DNA of 64,000 nucleotides from CAWKOH01 sp963851245 (GCA_963851245.1 CAWKOH010000004.1:1-64000), one strand, 5' to 3'; positions 1-9,359 are shown, counted from the stretch's first letter. Made by a program: numbers and translations. Notes: generated by a model from the sequence alone, not told the origin.

Positions 1-1
1 C

Positions 2-304
2 ACCGGTTTGGTGCTGGTCGATTGGGATACCGTCGCTGTGGCGCGGCCGGAACGGGACCTTTGGATGATCGTTGACGGAAATCAAGACGCGGTCACTGCC
101 TACAGTGACCTGACCGGGATCTCACTCGACCAGGCTGCGCTGGCCGCTTATCAGCTCCAGTGGGCGCTCGCCGATGTCGCCGCGTTTATCGCCCAGCTCC
201 GCCGGAACCACCACGACGACGCCGACGCCGACAAAGCGATCGCCGCGCTCCGCAGCATCTTTAGCGGCCACGAGCCGTCCCCATACGCAACCCCACACCC
301 CTAG
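2..304 (+). CDS. Aminoglycoside phosphotransferase-family protein, C-terminal part (5' end outside window)
   Basis: The reading frame is open from the window edge, so only the C-terminal ~100 residues are visible. Near the start is the motif LVLVDWDTVAVARPERDLW, the metal-binding Asp region (D-W-D) of the APH/choline-kinase-like fold followed by the PPERDLW-type signature of spectinomycin/hygromycin-type phosphotransferases. The rest is a helical C-terminal lobe ending PSPYATPHP. Family knowledge suggests ATP-dependent phosphorylation of an aminoglycoside or another small hydroxylated molecule. The catalytic HxD loop lies upstream of the window, so activity cannot be judged. The substrate is unknown; many environmental members are not resistance genes. 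Confidence 0.75.
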   Translation, partial: TGLVLVDWDTVAVARPERDLWMIVDGNQDAVTAYSDLTGISLDQAALAAYQLQWALADVAAFIAQLRRNHHDDADADKAIAALRSIFSGHEPSPYATPHP

Positions 305-502
305 GGCCGAAAACCCCCTGAACGGCGCGTAAGCGTGAGAGCGCCGGAGGTGCCGATACGCATGCCGGCGGACGGATCACCGCTCGGATTCTCGATCGCC
401 CGTTCTGGCGTGAGCTGATGCTCGGAGTCCTTGCTTTCCAGTCCTTCGTCCAGCTTCACGAGACACCGCCGCCTCTCCACGAGAAGTAAGGTGACGAACG
501 AC

Positions 503-1339
503 ATGGCTCGGCTGACCAGGTTCGACGAGTACCGCGATCGCTACTCGGACTGCTACGTGCTCGAGAAGACCGATGACGGGATCCTGCTGGTGAGGATGCA
601 CACCGATGGCGGTCCGGTGAACTGGAATAATGCGGTCATGGCCACGCCCAACCTGTTTGCAGACATCGCCGGTGATCGGGACGTGCTGGTCGTCATCTAT
701 ACCGGCACGGGAGAGAACTTCAACGCCGACTGGCGCCCGAAGGACCCGGAAGAGTTGCAGGCCTACGCCGAGCGGCTGCGGTCGGCGCCCCCGCGCCCCG
801 CCGAGGACGTCGAGCGAGCGGGTTGGTTCGGCCGTAACCGGCACAACAACATGCTGGAGATCGACGCCATCATGATCGCCGCGGTGAACGGTCCGGTGAC
901 CATCCACTCCGAACTGCCGCTCATGTGCGACATCGTTCTGGCGTCAGAGGACGCCTACTTCCAGGACTTGGCCCACTTCGTCTCCAACCTTTCGCCTGGG
1001 GACGGAGTGCAGAACATCTGGCCCCTCGCGATCGGGATGAACAGGTTCCGTTACTGGCAGCTGATGGGTCAGAGGATCACCGCCCAGCAGGCCTACGAAT
1101 GGGGCGCGGTCAACGAGGTCGTGCCTAAGGACAAGCTGCTCGACCGAGCGTGGGAGATCGCCCGCTACCTCACTCGTTTCTCCCCGGTGACCCTGCGCAA
1201 CACACGGCGCACCTTCGTCCAGGGACTCAAGCGAGCCGCTGTCAACGACCTTGCGTTGGGACAGAACATGGAGCTCGTCGGGATGACCTCCATTAACTCG
1301 GATCCGCTGCTTTGGGACGGGGGCGTGCTCCCCGACTGA
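503..1339 (+). CDS. Crotonase-superfamily protein, 6-oxocamphor hydrolase-like
   Basis: A 278-residue enoyl-CoA hydratase/isomerase-fold protein that by remembered sequence resembles Rhodococcus 6-oxocamphor hydrolase, a retro-Claisen C-C hydrolase, more than ordinary enoyl-CoA hydratases. Shared blocks are EYRDRYSDCYVLE, VIYTGTGENF, VNGPVTIHSELPLMCDIVLA, the HF...SPGDG block and GAVNEVVP. The residues matching the hydrolase His122 (VTIHSEL), His145 (LAHFVSN) and Asp154 (PGDG) are present, but the first histidine (His45) is not evident where the paralogue at 52278 has GPHSEL. There is also an insertion with RPKDPEELQAYAERLR. An in-frame GTG at 491 is an alternative start; ATG 503 gives the family's usual N-terminus. 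The true substrate is unknown; beta-diketone cleavage is an inference. Confidence 0.8.
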   Translation: MARLTRFDEYRDRYSDCYVLEKTDDGILLVRMHTDGGPVNWNNAVMATPNLFADIAGDRDVLVVIYTGTGENFNADWRPKDPEELQAYAERLRSAPPRPAEDVERAGWFGRNRHNNMLEIDAIMIAAVNGPVTIHSELPLMCDIVLASEDAYFQDLAHFVSNLSPGDGVQNIWPLAIGMNRFRYWQLMGQRITAQQAYEWGAVNEVVPKDKLLDRAWEIARYLTRFSPVTLRNTRRTFVQGLKRAAVNDLALGQNMELVGMTSINSDPLLWDGGVLPD

Positions 1340-1615
1340 CCACACGGTGCTTCCCCGCGCCGAACGAACCGTTCCATACGTGCCGTTCGGCGCTTGTCGG
1401 AGGGACCGCGGGCTCGGATTCTCGAGCGCTTGTCATGCACCGCCCCCAATGGGCGCTTGGACAACGCGCCCAGTCTCGCCGCCAGTCAGCGCCGACTGAG
1501 TAGGGATCAAGCGAGGCGGACCGGCCGGGGAGGGCTTCGCGCAACACCGCTACCCTTGGCGGGCAGCCCTCGAGGGTCGCGACGATGAGGATCCGCCACC
1601 GGCTGCTTTCAGTCG
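1340..1615. other. Intergenic stretch with a short dispersed repeat
   Basis: No supported gene. Around 1374-1440 lies a stretch (TACGTGCCGTTCGGCGCTTG, then CTCGGATTCTCGAGCG) that recurs imperfectly near 4766-4830 and more weakly near 8620-8690. The stretch ends at the left end of the IS element that begins near 1616. Confidence 0.4.
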
Positions 1616-1700
1616 GCTAGCGGGAGTTTCCTGGCTGTCTGGTGAAGACGCGACGTACTCCCTGCTCAAGGGTGGTTTTCTGATTCCCGGCGCGTATTAC

Positions 1701-2069
1701 CTAACTGGCCTGTGGCGGGTGGCTGATGGTGATGGCGATGGTGAGTTCGTCGATGGCGTTGAAGGGGCGCTCGGCGTTGTAGTTGTCGGCGCTTTGCCAT
1801 GGGCTGGCCGGATCGGCGGCGACGATGTGGTCGATCTGGTCTACGAACATGCACCTCCACCGCTTGCGGGGATCGGCGGGCAGGGCTCCTGTGCTGGTGT
1901 GTCCGCCGCTTTGGTAGGCAAGCAGCATTGGTCTTTTGTTCTTCCAGCCGAGAGCGTGGGGGCAGACGAGGCGTTGGTTGCCGTGGTAGCAGACGCGCAC
2001 CGGGCGGCGTTGACGTAGAGCGGTCTCCAGCACAGCCCAGGCCGCCGGCGGGGTTGACGTGGTGATCAT
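1701..2069 (-). CDS. WYL-like passenger protein of the IS element
   Basis: A 122-residue protein whose ATG (2069-2067) overlaps the transposase TGA (2068-2066) as ATGA, implying translational coupling. The core VLETALRQRRPVRVCYHG, then VCPHALGWKNKRPMLLAYQ and RWRCMFVDQIDHI, resembles the strand-rich WYL-type ligand-binding fold seen in transcriptional regulators and defence proteins, but there is no DNA-binding domain. Being inside the IS ends, it travels with the transposase. A role in controlling transposition or an unrelated cargo role are both possible; nothing in the sequence decides. Confidence 0.6.
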   Translation of the reverse strand: MITTSTPPAAWAVLETALRQRRPVRVCYHGNQRLVCPHALGWKNKRPMLLAYQSGGHTSTGALPADPRKRWRCMFVDQIDHIVAADPASPWQSADNYNAERPFNAIDELTIAITISHPPQAS

Positions 2070-3758
2070 GGCTTGGCCGGTGCGTAGGGGTCGAGACTGA
2101 AGAGGTCGTAGAGGCGTTGCTGGGTGGGGTCGATCTCGGTGAGCATGCGCCTGGCTCGGGGGCGGCCACGTTCGCCTTGGTAGAGCAGCACGGTCTCTTG
2201 GATGGCTCCGAGCGTGTCGAGCAGCTCGCGCACGCTCATGCGTATCCCGTGGCGGTCGGCTTCGCGCACCATGAGCCGGGCCACGGTGAGGGCAAGCACG
2301 CAATAGAAGACGTGGACCCGAATCTTGTGGTCGGTCCAGTGGAACATGGGCGAGAAGGACACGACGTGGGGGTCTTTCATCTGGCGGAAGTCGGCTTCGA
2401 CGTCTGACTGGGAGCGGTAGTCGGCCACGATGACCGCTCTGGGCGCCCGGTTTTTGTCGCTGAAAAGGACGCGCTTGCCGAACAGCTCGTCTTCGAGGAC
2501 CTGACGGGACTTGGGCTTGGTGCGCCAACTGAGGCGCAACTCTGCGGGGCTGTCGCCTGTAAGGGCGGTCGAGATGACCCGGGACAGCCACCGGGGCTTG
2601 AGGATGGCCTCGATCTCGGTCTCCACCTTCTGGCGGGGTTTACGGGTCTTGCCTCGGGCCAGGCGCGCCGCCAGTTCTGTGAGCTGCCGGCGGGCCTTTG
2701 CGAGTGTTTGGTCGAAGCCTCGGGACTGCTTGTCGTGCAGGTTCTGCGAGTGTGTCACCACGATGCGCCGCTCGACGCCGAAGACGACCTTGGTGGTCTC
2801 GAAGGCGCTCAGGCCCGGGAAGCGCTCCTTGTCCACGGGGCGGTAGCGGTCCTTTCCCACGGCCAGCAGCTCGGGGTGCTCAGACGGTGGGAGCGATCCC
2901 ACGAAGTGCAGCGGCGTGTCCTCGACGAGCTCGACGTTGTCGTGCAGAGTTCTGGCCCGCGTCGAAGACGAGGGTGAGCTCGCCGACGTCGTCGGCCAGC
3001 ATCGAGAAGCGGGCAACCAGCTCTTCGACAATGTGGGGGAACTGGGTGACGTCGGGGCGGTCACCGCCATAGGCGTGGGAGACCAGCGGGATGCCGCCAT
3101 CGGTGGAAACCACCAGCCCCAATCCGACCAGGCGCAGGTCTCGACGCTTCTGCTTGGCGTGGCCGCGCTGGGCGATCTGGGCCCGCTGGTTGGCCGAGTC
3201 GATGTAGGTGGCGAAGTTGGTCATATCCAACACCAGGCCCGACAGGTCCACGGAGAATGTCTCCACCATGGCGGTGACGATGCGACGCTCGATCTCGGCC
3301 AACTGCGTCTCGCTGATCTGGTCCATGGCGTCCCAAAAGCGGCGATGGTCGACAGCGGCGGCGGGTAGGTGCACGAACCGGTCGCCGGCGGTCTTGTCCC
3401 ACCACTCGGAAAAAGCCCGCTTAGAGCGGGGGTCGACCACACGGTTCGCAGTGGCCAGGGCGATGTAGGTCCCCACTGAGGTGGCTGCATCAGCACGGCG
3501 AGGGCCGACAACGTCGTCCACGATCTGGGCCACCTTGAGCCGCTCGAGTATGGCCCACACTGCGGCCAGATCGCCGAAGACGAGGTGACGGGTGCGGTCG
3601 GGCTCGCCCGGTCCGGTCTCAGACAGTCGGGCCATGATCTCCTCGGCGGGACCGAGATAGCGCTGCGAGACGATACGGGGCTTGCCCCCCACCCGGGCCG
3701 ACTCAACCAGGTAGTAGTAGGTCTTGTTGCCCTGCTTCTTTCCGACGATCGATGGCAT
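2066..3758 (-). pseudogene. IS1634-family (IS4-like DDE) transposase, frameshifted
   Basis: The N-terminal half starts at ATG 3758 (MPSIVGKKQGNKTYYYLVES) and runs to about DAGQNS near 2950. Homology then continues in another frame from HDNVELVEDTPLHFVGSLP to the end at 2066. The first catalytic Asp is likely in GLVLDMTNFATY and the second in LTLVFDAGQNS. The C-terminal Y...E...K signature is ADYRSQSDVEADFRQMKD. With the frame repaired the protein is about 560 residues, normal for IS1634. The break is one small indel next to AACTCTGCACGAC, so it could be a sequencing error as well as real inactivation. Confidence 0.85.
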
Positions 3759-3892
3759 ATTCTAGGTAATACACTATCCGCCGAACAATCGCGAGCCTTT
3801 GACCAGGACAAACGTGCTGATCAGAGGCCTATTTGGAAGAAAGTTCTCAACAGCTCGCAGATCAGCTCAACGAGCTATCCCGGAAACTCCCG

Positions 3893-4468
3893 CTAGCTCC
3901 ATAGGATCTCTGTCCCCTTCTGGCTCTGCTGGCTCTGCCCGGCGATGGCCTGGATCCAGCTGCGCCGCAGCCGGCTCAGTACCGGCCGAGCAGCCAGGAC
4001 GGTGGCACCGGCGGCCGAGAGGGTAATCGCCAGGTCGACCGAGGTGCGCCCCTGTTTGGCCCAGTAGACGTCCTTTAAATCGAGCAGCAGGGCGAACTCG
4101 TCGACGATGAGGGCCATCCCGATGCCGTAGGCGACAGCCATCAAAGGATGGCGGCGGATTCGCTCGTGCACCCGTAAAGACAACCCGGCCACCGTGCTAA
4201 CTATGAGGATGCCCCACAGGTAGTGGTGGAGGTGGACGCCTTTGATGCTGAGGTCATGCAGCCCACCGTGGCATTGGTCCTGGTGACCTTCGCTGTCCTG
4301 CTTCGCATTCTTGTCGCGGATGCGGTGGGTGATCAGGCGGACGACTACGAAGGTGACGGTGAATGACAGCCAGCTCAGGGTAGCTGACCGTCCGCTAGGC
4401 GATAGCTCCTCCCTGAAGGCCCGACGAACTTCCAACGGCGAGGGTACTCGGTGCGCGACAATCGACAT
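3893..4468 (-). CDS. Multi-pass membrane protein with LHHYLWGI motif
   Basis: About 191 residues from the second in-frame ATG (MSIVAHRVPSPLEV). Hydrophobic segments include WLSFTVTFVVVRLITHRI, HHYLWGILIVSTVAGLSL, MAVAYGIGMALIVDEFALLL and LAITLSAAGATVLAARPVL. The GVHLHHYLWGIL and DEFALLLDLKDVYW blocks are typical of a small family of actinobacterial integral membrane proteins of unknown function. An upstream ATG at 4567 would add 33 charged residues that look non-coding. The TAG stop coincides with the right end of the IS1634-type element, which has inserted without altering the protein. Confidence 0.65.
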   Translation of the reverse strand: MSIVAHRVPSPLEVRRAFREELSPSGRSATLSWLSFTVTFVVVRLITHRIRDKNAKQDSEGHQDQCHGGLHDLSIKGVHLHHYLWGILIVSTVAGLSLRVHERIRRHPLMAVAYGIGMALIVDEFALLLDLKDVYWAKQGRTSVDLAITLSAAGATVLAARPVLSRLRRSWIQAIAGQSQQSQKGTEILWS

Positions 4469-4897
4469 TCCCGCATGCTCCCACACGGCCCGAGGTGACC
4501 TCGACGGCTCGGTCGACTTCGCCAGCCGAACCGGATGGCCCGCCCGGGGGCGCCTGATGCTGGCCATAACCGGGCAGCCGGGCTAGTGGTGGGTTCGGCC
4601 AGGCCCGGTACACCGGATTCGGTGCCTGCCCAGCCGCTCCCGACGGCGTCGAGCCGGAAGGCAGGGGTCTAAGGCGGGCCGAGCCGGGCCAAAGGTGTCC
4701 CGGAACATCGTCGGCGGCCACGGGGCCAAGGAGGATTGCCACAACGCCCGGGAGGTGGGACACGCCCGTACGTGCCGTTCCGCGCTGGTTCGGCGACCTC
4801 GGGGTTCGGATTATCGAGCAGCGGTTCTGAGTGGAGCTGTACGTGTAGCGCCGGAGCAGAAGTTGGCAGGCGAATGCCAAATTGGCGACACTGTGGC
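4469..4897. other. Intergenic region with dispersed-repeat copy
   Basis: No convincing gene. The part 4735-4835 (GGAGGTGGGACACGCCCGTA, then TCGGATTATCGAGCAG) matches a segment at about 21725-21815 and, in its second half, 1374-1440. On the minus strand both 4.75 kb and 21.75 kb read GVSHLPGV, so the repeat may be a fragment of a decayed coding element. Confidence 0.4.
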
Positions 4898-5362
4898 ATG
4901 AGCGAACTCAAACGTTGGGAATCGATCATCATTTCCCGCTCCCCCGAAGAGCTCTATGACATGGTCTCAGACGTCACTCGCATGGGGGAGTGGAGCCCGG
5001 TCTGCAAGGTTTGTTGGTGGGACGAGGGTTCCGGCCCCGACGTGGGGTCATGGTTCACAGGCCGAAACGAGTTGCCGGAGCGGACCTGGGAGACGCGTTC
5101 TCAAGTCGTTGTCGCCGACCCCGGCCGCGAGTTCGCTTTCCTTGTGGGAGGAAAGTTCGCTCGCTGGGGCTACACGTTCGCTCCTGTGGAAGGCGGAACA
5201 CAGGTGACAGAGTCGTGGGAGTTCCTTCCCGATGGGATCGCAATGTTCAAGGAGCGGTTCAACGCTGACGCCGAGTCCCAGATCGATAACCGAAGTGAAG
5301 CCGCGCGATCAGGTATTCCTGCCACGTTGCGGGCGATCAAGCGGTCTGCGGAAGCTCGATAG
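4898..5362 (+). CDS. SRPBCC (START-like/polyketide cyclase) family protein
   Basis: A 154-residue protein starting MSELKRWESIIISRSPEELY. The beginning of the SRPBCC fold is clear: SPEELYDMVSDVTRMGEWSPVC is the usual helix-grip signature (P..vy.l.sDv.r..eWSP), followed by WWDEGSGPDVGSWFTGRN, a central strand region and TQVTESWEFLPDG. Such proteins bind hydrophobic ligands in a cavity; the ligand cannot be read from sequence. It appears monocistronic, with a diverged repeat just upstream. Confidence 0.8.
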   Translation: MSELKRWESIIISRSPEELYDMVSDVTRMGEWSPVCKVCWWDEGSGPDVGSWFTGRNELPERTWETRSQVVVADPGREFAFLVGGKFARWGYTFAPVEGGTQVTESWEFLPDGIAMFKERFNADAESQIDNRSEAARSGIPATLRAIKRSAEAR

Positions 5363-5536
5363 GCCGGGCAGGTGAGCGCCGCGCTCTGACGCCGGGAGCC
5401 GACCGAGGTCGGATCTACTTGGGCTCACCCTGGTACGGTTCGGTTTGCCCTCTGCGGTCTTGGAGCTTGGCCTCGCGAGCGTCAGTTATGCACCAGGAGT
5501 GGCGTACGGACCTGATGGCCTCGACCGTTTTGAGGC

Positions 5537-5928
5537 TCAACCATCGAGGCCGCTCGGGCTGGCTGGGACGTCCACGGCATGCTGTCGCAGGGCGGGGAGA
5601 GGAACGATCTGCAGCGCCAAATCGTGGGTAGAGGCGAGCACCACGTGCGCTGCGGCTCCGTCGTTGTGGGCGTGCAACCAGTTCGCGGCAGTCACACGCC
5701 AGCGATCCCCCGGTACCAGGCCGGGAAAACCATACCGGGCATCGGCGTCGTGAGGTCATTGCCAATGCGGCGCTGATGCTCGAGGAATTCGGCGGTTACC
5801 ACAGCACAGATGGTGTGGCTGCCGTGGTCCTCGGGCCCGCTGGTGCAGCACCCGTCTCGATAGAAACCGGTGAGGGGGTCCCTGCCACAGGGCTCCAGAT
5901 CCCCGCCCAGCACGTTGCGGTCAACCAT
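5537..5928 (-). pseudogene. DUF2237-family gene with single frameshift
   Basis: The minus strand reads MVDRNVLGGDLEPCGRDPLT, then GFYRDGCCTSGPEDHGSHTI and EFLEHQRRIGNDLSTP-like text to MPGMVFP, the conserved N-terminal two thirds of DUF2237. The frame then runs into a stop, while the adjacent frame continues with GLVPGDRWRVTAANWLHAHN, HVVLASTHDLALQIVPLPAL and ends LDG-stop at 5537. One missing G in the CCCGG run near 5690 explains the break. Function of the family is unknown. Either a recent pseudogene or a homopolymer error. Confidence 0.75.
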
Positions 5929-6157
5929 ACCTGCAGTATCGCTGATCAGCGGCACTTTGCAAGACAGCCGGTTCCCGAGGCACAAAAGAAGTGCCGATCG
6001 GCGCTGATCGTTCTGTTTCGCCGTCTGTGTTACGGGTCGAGAGATCTGTCTTCGTCGTTAACGGGAGTTTCGCTAGCGCCACTGGATCAGGGCGGTGTAC
6101 CCCCAAAACCGCTCCTCTCCTCAAGCCGAGTGGCCATTGTCCGATACATCCAACCAA

Positions 6158-6760
6158 ATGATGGAGTTCGGAGTGCATCAGTCTGGGCCGGTCCAGGAAC
6201 CCCAGCGGGCCGGGTCACTTCTGGCCGCGGCCGGCTCGGCGATGCTGGCCGTGTCGGTGTTCCTGCCCTGGTACGCGATCAGGCTAACGGCGAATGGGGT
6301 GGCGCTCGCCCAGCAGAGCTTGAACAACCTGGCGCAGCAGTTCGGGAACAGCACCTTCAAGGGCTTGGCGGGCGCCCTCGGAAGCAGCTTTGGGGACCTG
6401 ACCGGCCGTCAGGTGGGGACCCTCAGCGCCCATCAGGCCCTGAAGGAAATCAACCTTCTACTGCTGCTCTTGGCCGCCATCGCCTTCGCGGTGGCGCTCA
6501 TGCGATTGGCCAATCCCACCCAGTCGGGAGAAGGCCGGGGTGTGCTGGCGTCGATCGGACTGGCCGCGGCACTGTTAATCCTGTTCCGGATGGTGGACCG
6601 TCCAACCGCCCCAGATGCCGTCTTCGCCGTCTCTTTGAGCTGGGGCATTTGGCTGGCCCTGCTGAGTGCGGCGGCCATAGTGACCGGCGATTTGTGGCCC
6701 CGTCGTGCTTCCCCCAAGAACGGCCCAGCCTCCATCCGGTCTTGGTGGGCCGGATACTAG
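6158..6760 (+). CDS. Hypothetical four-helix membrane protein
   Basis: About 200 residues from ATG 6158 (MMEFGVHQSGPVQEPQ; ATG 6161 also possible). Predicted membrane segments: SLLAAAGSAMLAVSVFLPWY, LLLLLLAAIAFAVALMRL, VLASIGLAAALLILF and AVSLSWGIWLALLSAAAIV. A loop of about 55 residues rich in N, Q and G follows helix 1. The FLPWY box after helix 1 is common in actinobacterial unknown-function membrane proteins. Its TAG stop uses the TA target dinucleotide of the IS630-type element; removing the IS restores TAG, so the protein is unaffected. Confidence 0.65.
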   Translation: MMEFGVHQSGPVQEPQRAGSLLAAAGSAMLAVSVFLPWYAIRLTANGVALAQQSLNNLAQQFGNSTFKGLAGALGSSFGDLTGRQVGTLSAHQALKEINLLLLLLAAIAFAVALMRLANPTQSGEGRGVLASIGLAAALLILFRMVDRPTAPDAVFAVSLSWGIWLALLSAAAIVTGDLWPRRASPKNGPASIRSWWAGY

Positions 6761-8016
6761 TGCCGCGTCAGGCAACCTTTGCGCGCAATGAAATAGCACG
6801 AACTGCTTCATTGTCCTTATTGCGGTTCCGCCAGGCGATGTAGCGGCGGATCATCGAGTTCTGCTCCTCGTGGCTTTGGTGGTCGGTGCCGTTGAGGGCG
6901 AAGTAGCGGAGAGCGGTGAAGTGGCACTCGATCCGGTTGAGGATACGAGGCGTTGGTGGGCACGTAGGCGAACTCGACGTTATTGGCAGCCGCCCAGTCC
7001 CCGACACGGCGAGTCCGCGCTTGGTCGACAGGTGCGGGCTGAAGTTGTCGAGCACGATCGCGATGCGCACGTCGGGCGGATAGAGCGCTTCGTAGGTAGC
7101 GGCAGAAGGCGAGGAAGCTCGGTCCGGTTCTTCGTTGGTCTTTATGTGGCCGTACATCTTGTCCTGGTTCATGTCGAGCGCGGCGAGGAGATGGCGTACC
7201 CCTTTGGTGCGCTTGTAGGTGGCCCGGAGACGCCGCCGGCGAGGGGACGCGGTCGTCCCCTTCGATCTCGCGCGACACGACCGGCGCCCACTGCTGGCCG
7301 GGTCGGGGCAGGAGATTGAGGGGCCCGAACTCGTCCATGGAGAACACAACCGTCGGATCCCCCGGACCGGGGTTCGCTGCCCTCGGCGATGTCGTAGAGC
7401 TCGAGCACCCGGTTCTTCTTCGCTTCGTAGTCGGGATCGTTGGACTGCTTGAAGGTCTTTATGGCTTGAAAGGACACCTCCTCCTTGCGGAGCAGGACCC
7501 GCAGGCCCTCATGGCTGATGTCGTCGACCACCCCCTCAGCGACGAGGAAGTCGGCCAGCTTGGACAGGCTCCAGGTCGAGAACGGCAGACCGTGATCGGC
7601 CGGACGGGACAGGGCGATCTTCTTGATCTGCTGGCGCTGCGGCAGCGTGAACGTCGGCGGCCGGCCGCCGGCGTACTTCGGGTACAGCGAGTCGAAGCCG
7701 TCCTCGTTGAAGTTGTTGATCACTTCGCGCACCCGGTCCGGACTGGTGAAGGTGACCTTGGCGATCCCGGCCACATCCATGCCCTGCACCGACAGCAGCA
7801 CCATCTGCGCCCGCCGCCAGGTCACCACCGACCCCGACGAGCGGCGCACAATCCGCAACAGCCGGTTCCCCTCGTCATTCGAGACCTCCCGCACCCGCAA
7901 GCCCTTCTCTGGACACCACCACCTCCGATCCGACACCAACCACGTCCGATCAGAGTGCGCGACCAGCACCCCCCAGGTGGTGGACCTAGAGGGCCAACGT
8001 TCGCTGACGCGGCACT
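6758..8016 (-). mobile_element. IS630-type insertion sequence flanked by TA
   Basis: Inverted ends CTAGTGCCGCGTCAG at 6757-6771 and its complement at about 8003-8017, with further partial matches inward. TA dinucleotides at 6758-6759 and 8015-8016 are the duplication expected for IS630/Tc1-type elements. The body is about 1.25 kb and contains one decayed transposase gene on the minus strand. Insertion is within the TAG stop of the upstream membrane-protein gene. Confidence 0.85.
6768..7969 (-). pseudogene. IS630-family transposase, multiple frameshifts
   Basis: The N-terminal part is intact in one frame: helix-turn-helix text (VVTWRRAQMVLLSVQGMDVA, REVINNFNEDGFDSLYP, GGRPPTFTLPQRQQIKKIAL) to about NRVLELYDIAEG. 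The catalytic region is spread over other frames: first Asp in FSMDEFGPLNLLPRPG, second in RIAIVLDNFSPHLS, and the catalytic Glu in LNRIECHFTALRYFALNGT. At least three shifts are needed, around 7350, 7230 and 6950-7100. The likely start is GTG 7894 (VREVSNDEGN). With this many lesions the copy cannot produce transposase, though its ends look intact. Confidence 0.85.
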
Positions 8017-8135
8017 AGAACCCTTTCCCACCTTGGCGTACCGGCCATGGCGGCCGATCGCCAGCGAGCGGGAACGCCGGATGTGCCTGCGCTCCTTCGA
8101 CTGACGTGGAGTGGACTACGGAGCGGACGATCTGC

Positions 8136-8519
8136 TCAATCCCCGGCCGCCATAACATCCTGCACCGTGCGGCGGAGAAGGCAGAACTCGTTGCCTTCAG
8201 GGTCGGCGAAGACTACCCATGTCACGTCCGGGCTCTGGCCTACGTCGACTCGCCGGGCGCCGAGGCCCTCGAGACGCTCGAGCTCTGTCTCGAAACTGGT
8301 CGTGTCCGGTCGAAGGTCAAGGTGGAGCCGATTCTTCACCTGCTTGGCCTCTGACACCTGGAGGATGTCCAGCGTGGGCAGGTCACCGCTCGCTGAGGCC
8401 AAGCTGATGCCTTCGTCACCGTCTTCCACCACTTCCCAGCCAAGTACAGAGGCCCAAAAGTCGGCCACGGTACGAGGATCCAACGCGTCTATGCAAACGC
8501 AAGAAATGCGAGCAGCCAT
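8136..8519 (-). CDS. VOC-fold (glyoxalase-like) protein
   Basis: A 127-residue protein starting MAARISCVCIDALDPRTVAD. It shows the two beta-alpha-beta-beta-beta modules of the vicinal oxygen chelate fold: ADFWASVLGWEVV, then LHLDLRP in the second module and WVVFADPEGNEFCLL, the usual DPEGNEFcl end of the actinobacterial 'glyoxalase-like domain' group. The His of LHLDL and the Glu of GNEF are typical metal-ligand positions, but most members of this subgroup have no known substrate. An upstream in-frame ATG at 8582 is less likely. Confidence 0.8.
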   Translation of the reverse strand: MAARISCVCIDALDPRTVADFWASVLGWEVVEDGDEGISLASASGDLPTLDILQVSEAKQVKNRLHLDLRPDTTSFETELERLEGLGARRVDVGQSPDVTWVVFADPEGNEFCLLRRTVQDVMAAGD

Positions 8520-8847
8520 ATTGGGAGTCTGCCACTGGGGCCCGACCCCTACCGTCTCGTCGGATCGGGAGCCGGCCAACAACCCTCCTCCCGTTCACCG
8601 ACGTCAACGACGACACACCCGAGGTGCGTTTGGCGCTCGCTGGGGTTCACCAGTGGCCGGGTTATCGATCGCGCGATTCTGCATTTCCGCCCTGGACCTC
8701 ACCGACTCGGTCGACGCTGGATAGTCCATACGCTTTTACGGTTTGTCTCCGCCGACGGCCGGATGGGCGAGCCGAAGCGGATGACGTTCCCGTCCGGGTC
8801 GACGGCGACCCCCTTGATCGTTCATCGCTAGACCCACCCTTCTCTCT
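8520..8847. other. Intergenic region
   Basis: No gene supported. Around 8620-8690 there is a weak match to the dispersed repeat (GAGGTGCGTTTGGCGCTCG, then GGTTATCGATCGCGCG). Confidence 0.3.
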
Positions 8848-9359
8848 CTATTCTCCACTGGTTCGGCTCTTGAACACCCGATCTATACGGGCGACAGCGT
8901 CATTGACCAGCTCGGGTGAAAGCCGAGTGTCCCCTGTCAGCTCAGCCAGTCGTTTCCGCACCGCGGCCGGGTGTGTTCCGGCCAGGCGAAGCAGGTCTGT
9001 GATGCTCGGATCGCTGTCCAAAGCGGCGAGCAGAAGGTGTTCAGCTCCGATGTAGTTGCTCCGAAGTCGCAAGGCAATTTGTAGTGACCTCTGCAAGATT
9101 GCTCTCGTCGCCGGACTGAAGGGTACGGATCGAAATGAGGTGTCCTGATTCCCGTGGAGAAGAACCGTCGGCGACCCTCGAGCGTCAATCCGCACGACAG
9201 GAGCGCTCGAGCGGCCAAGGAGGCCTTGTCGTCAAGCAATCCGAGCACGAGATGCACAGGCTCTACCCGCGGCGACAGGACTCTGCTGGCTTCGATCGAT
9301 GCCCGCTCGATCGCGGCCCGGGCCTGGAGGGAGAGCCGTTCGAACACGTCCGTGACCAT
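8848..9359 (-). pseudogene. Clp N-terminal-domain protein, frameshifted
   Basis: ATG 9359 begins MVTDVFERLSLQARAAIERA, the first helix of a Clp_N repeat, continuing VEPVHLVLGLLDDKASLAAR to about GLTLEG. The second repeat is in the neighbouring frame: VPFSPATRAILQRSLQIALR and NYIGAEHLLLAALDSDPSIT, ending FKSRTSGE at 8848. One small indel near 9130-9180 separates them. Repaired length is about 170 residues, matching free-standing ClpC/ClpX-adaptor-like Clp_N proteins of actinobacteria, which lack the AAA modules. A second, intact family member is at 13048. Confidence 0.75.

Larger units (their letters stand above)
1617..3896 (-). mobile_element. IS1634-type insertion sequence with 16-bp inverted repeats
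   Basis: Perfect 16-bp inverted ends are visible: GCTAGCGGGAGTTTCC at 1616-1631 and its reverse complement at 3882-3897. The outer CTAG (1617-1620 and 3893-3896) is itself palindromic and may be a 4-bp target duplication, leaving a body of about 1621-3892. The element carries a frameshifted DDE transposase and a downstream WYL-like gene on the minus strand. It sits exactly at the TAG stop of the membrane-protein gene ending at 3893; joining the two flanks across CTAG restores the same stop, so that gene was not damaged. Confidence 0.85.

Noticed and set aside
5776..6843. 355-codon + strand frame
   Set aside because: It overlaps the membrane-protein gene at 6158-6760 in another frame and the DUF2237 remnant; no conserved motif.
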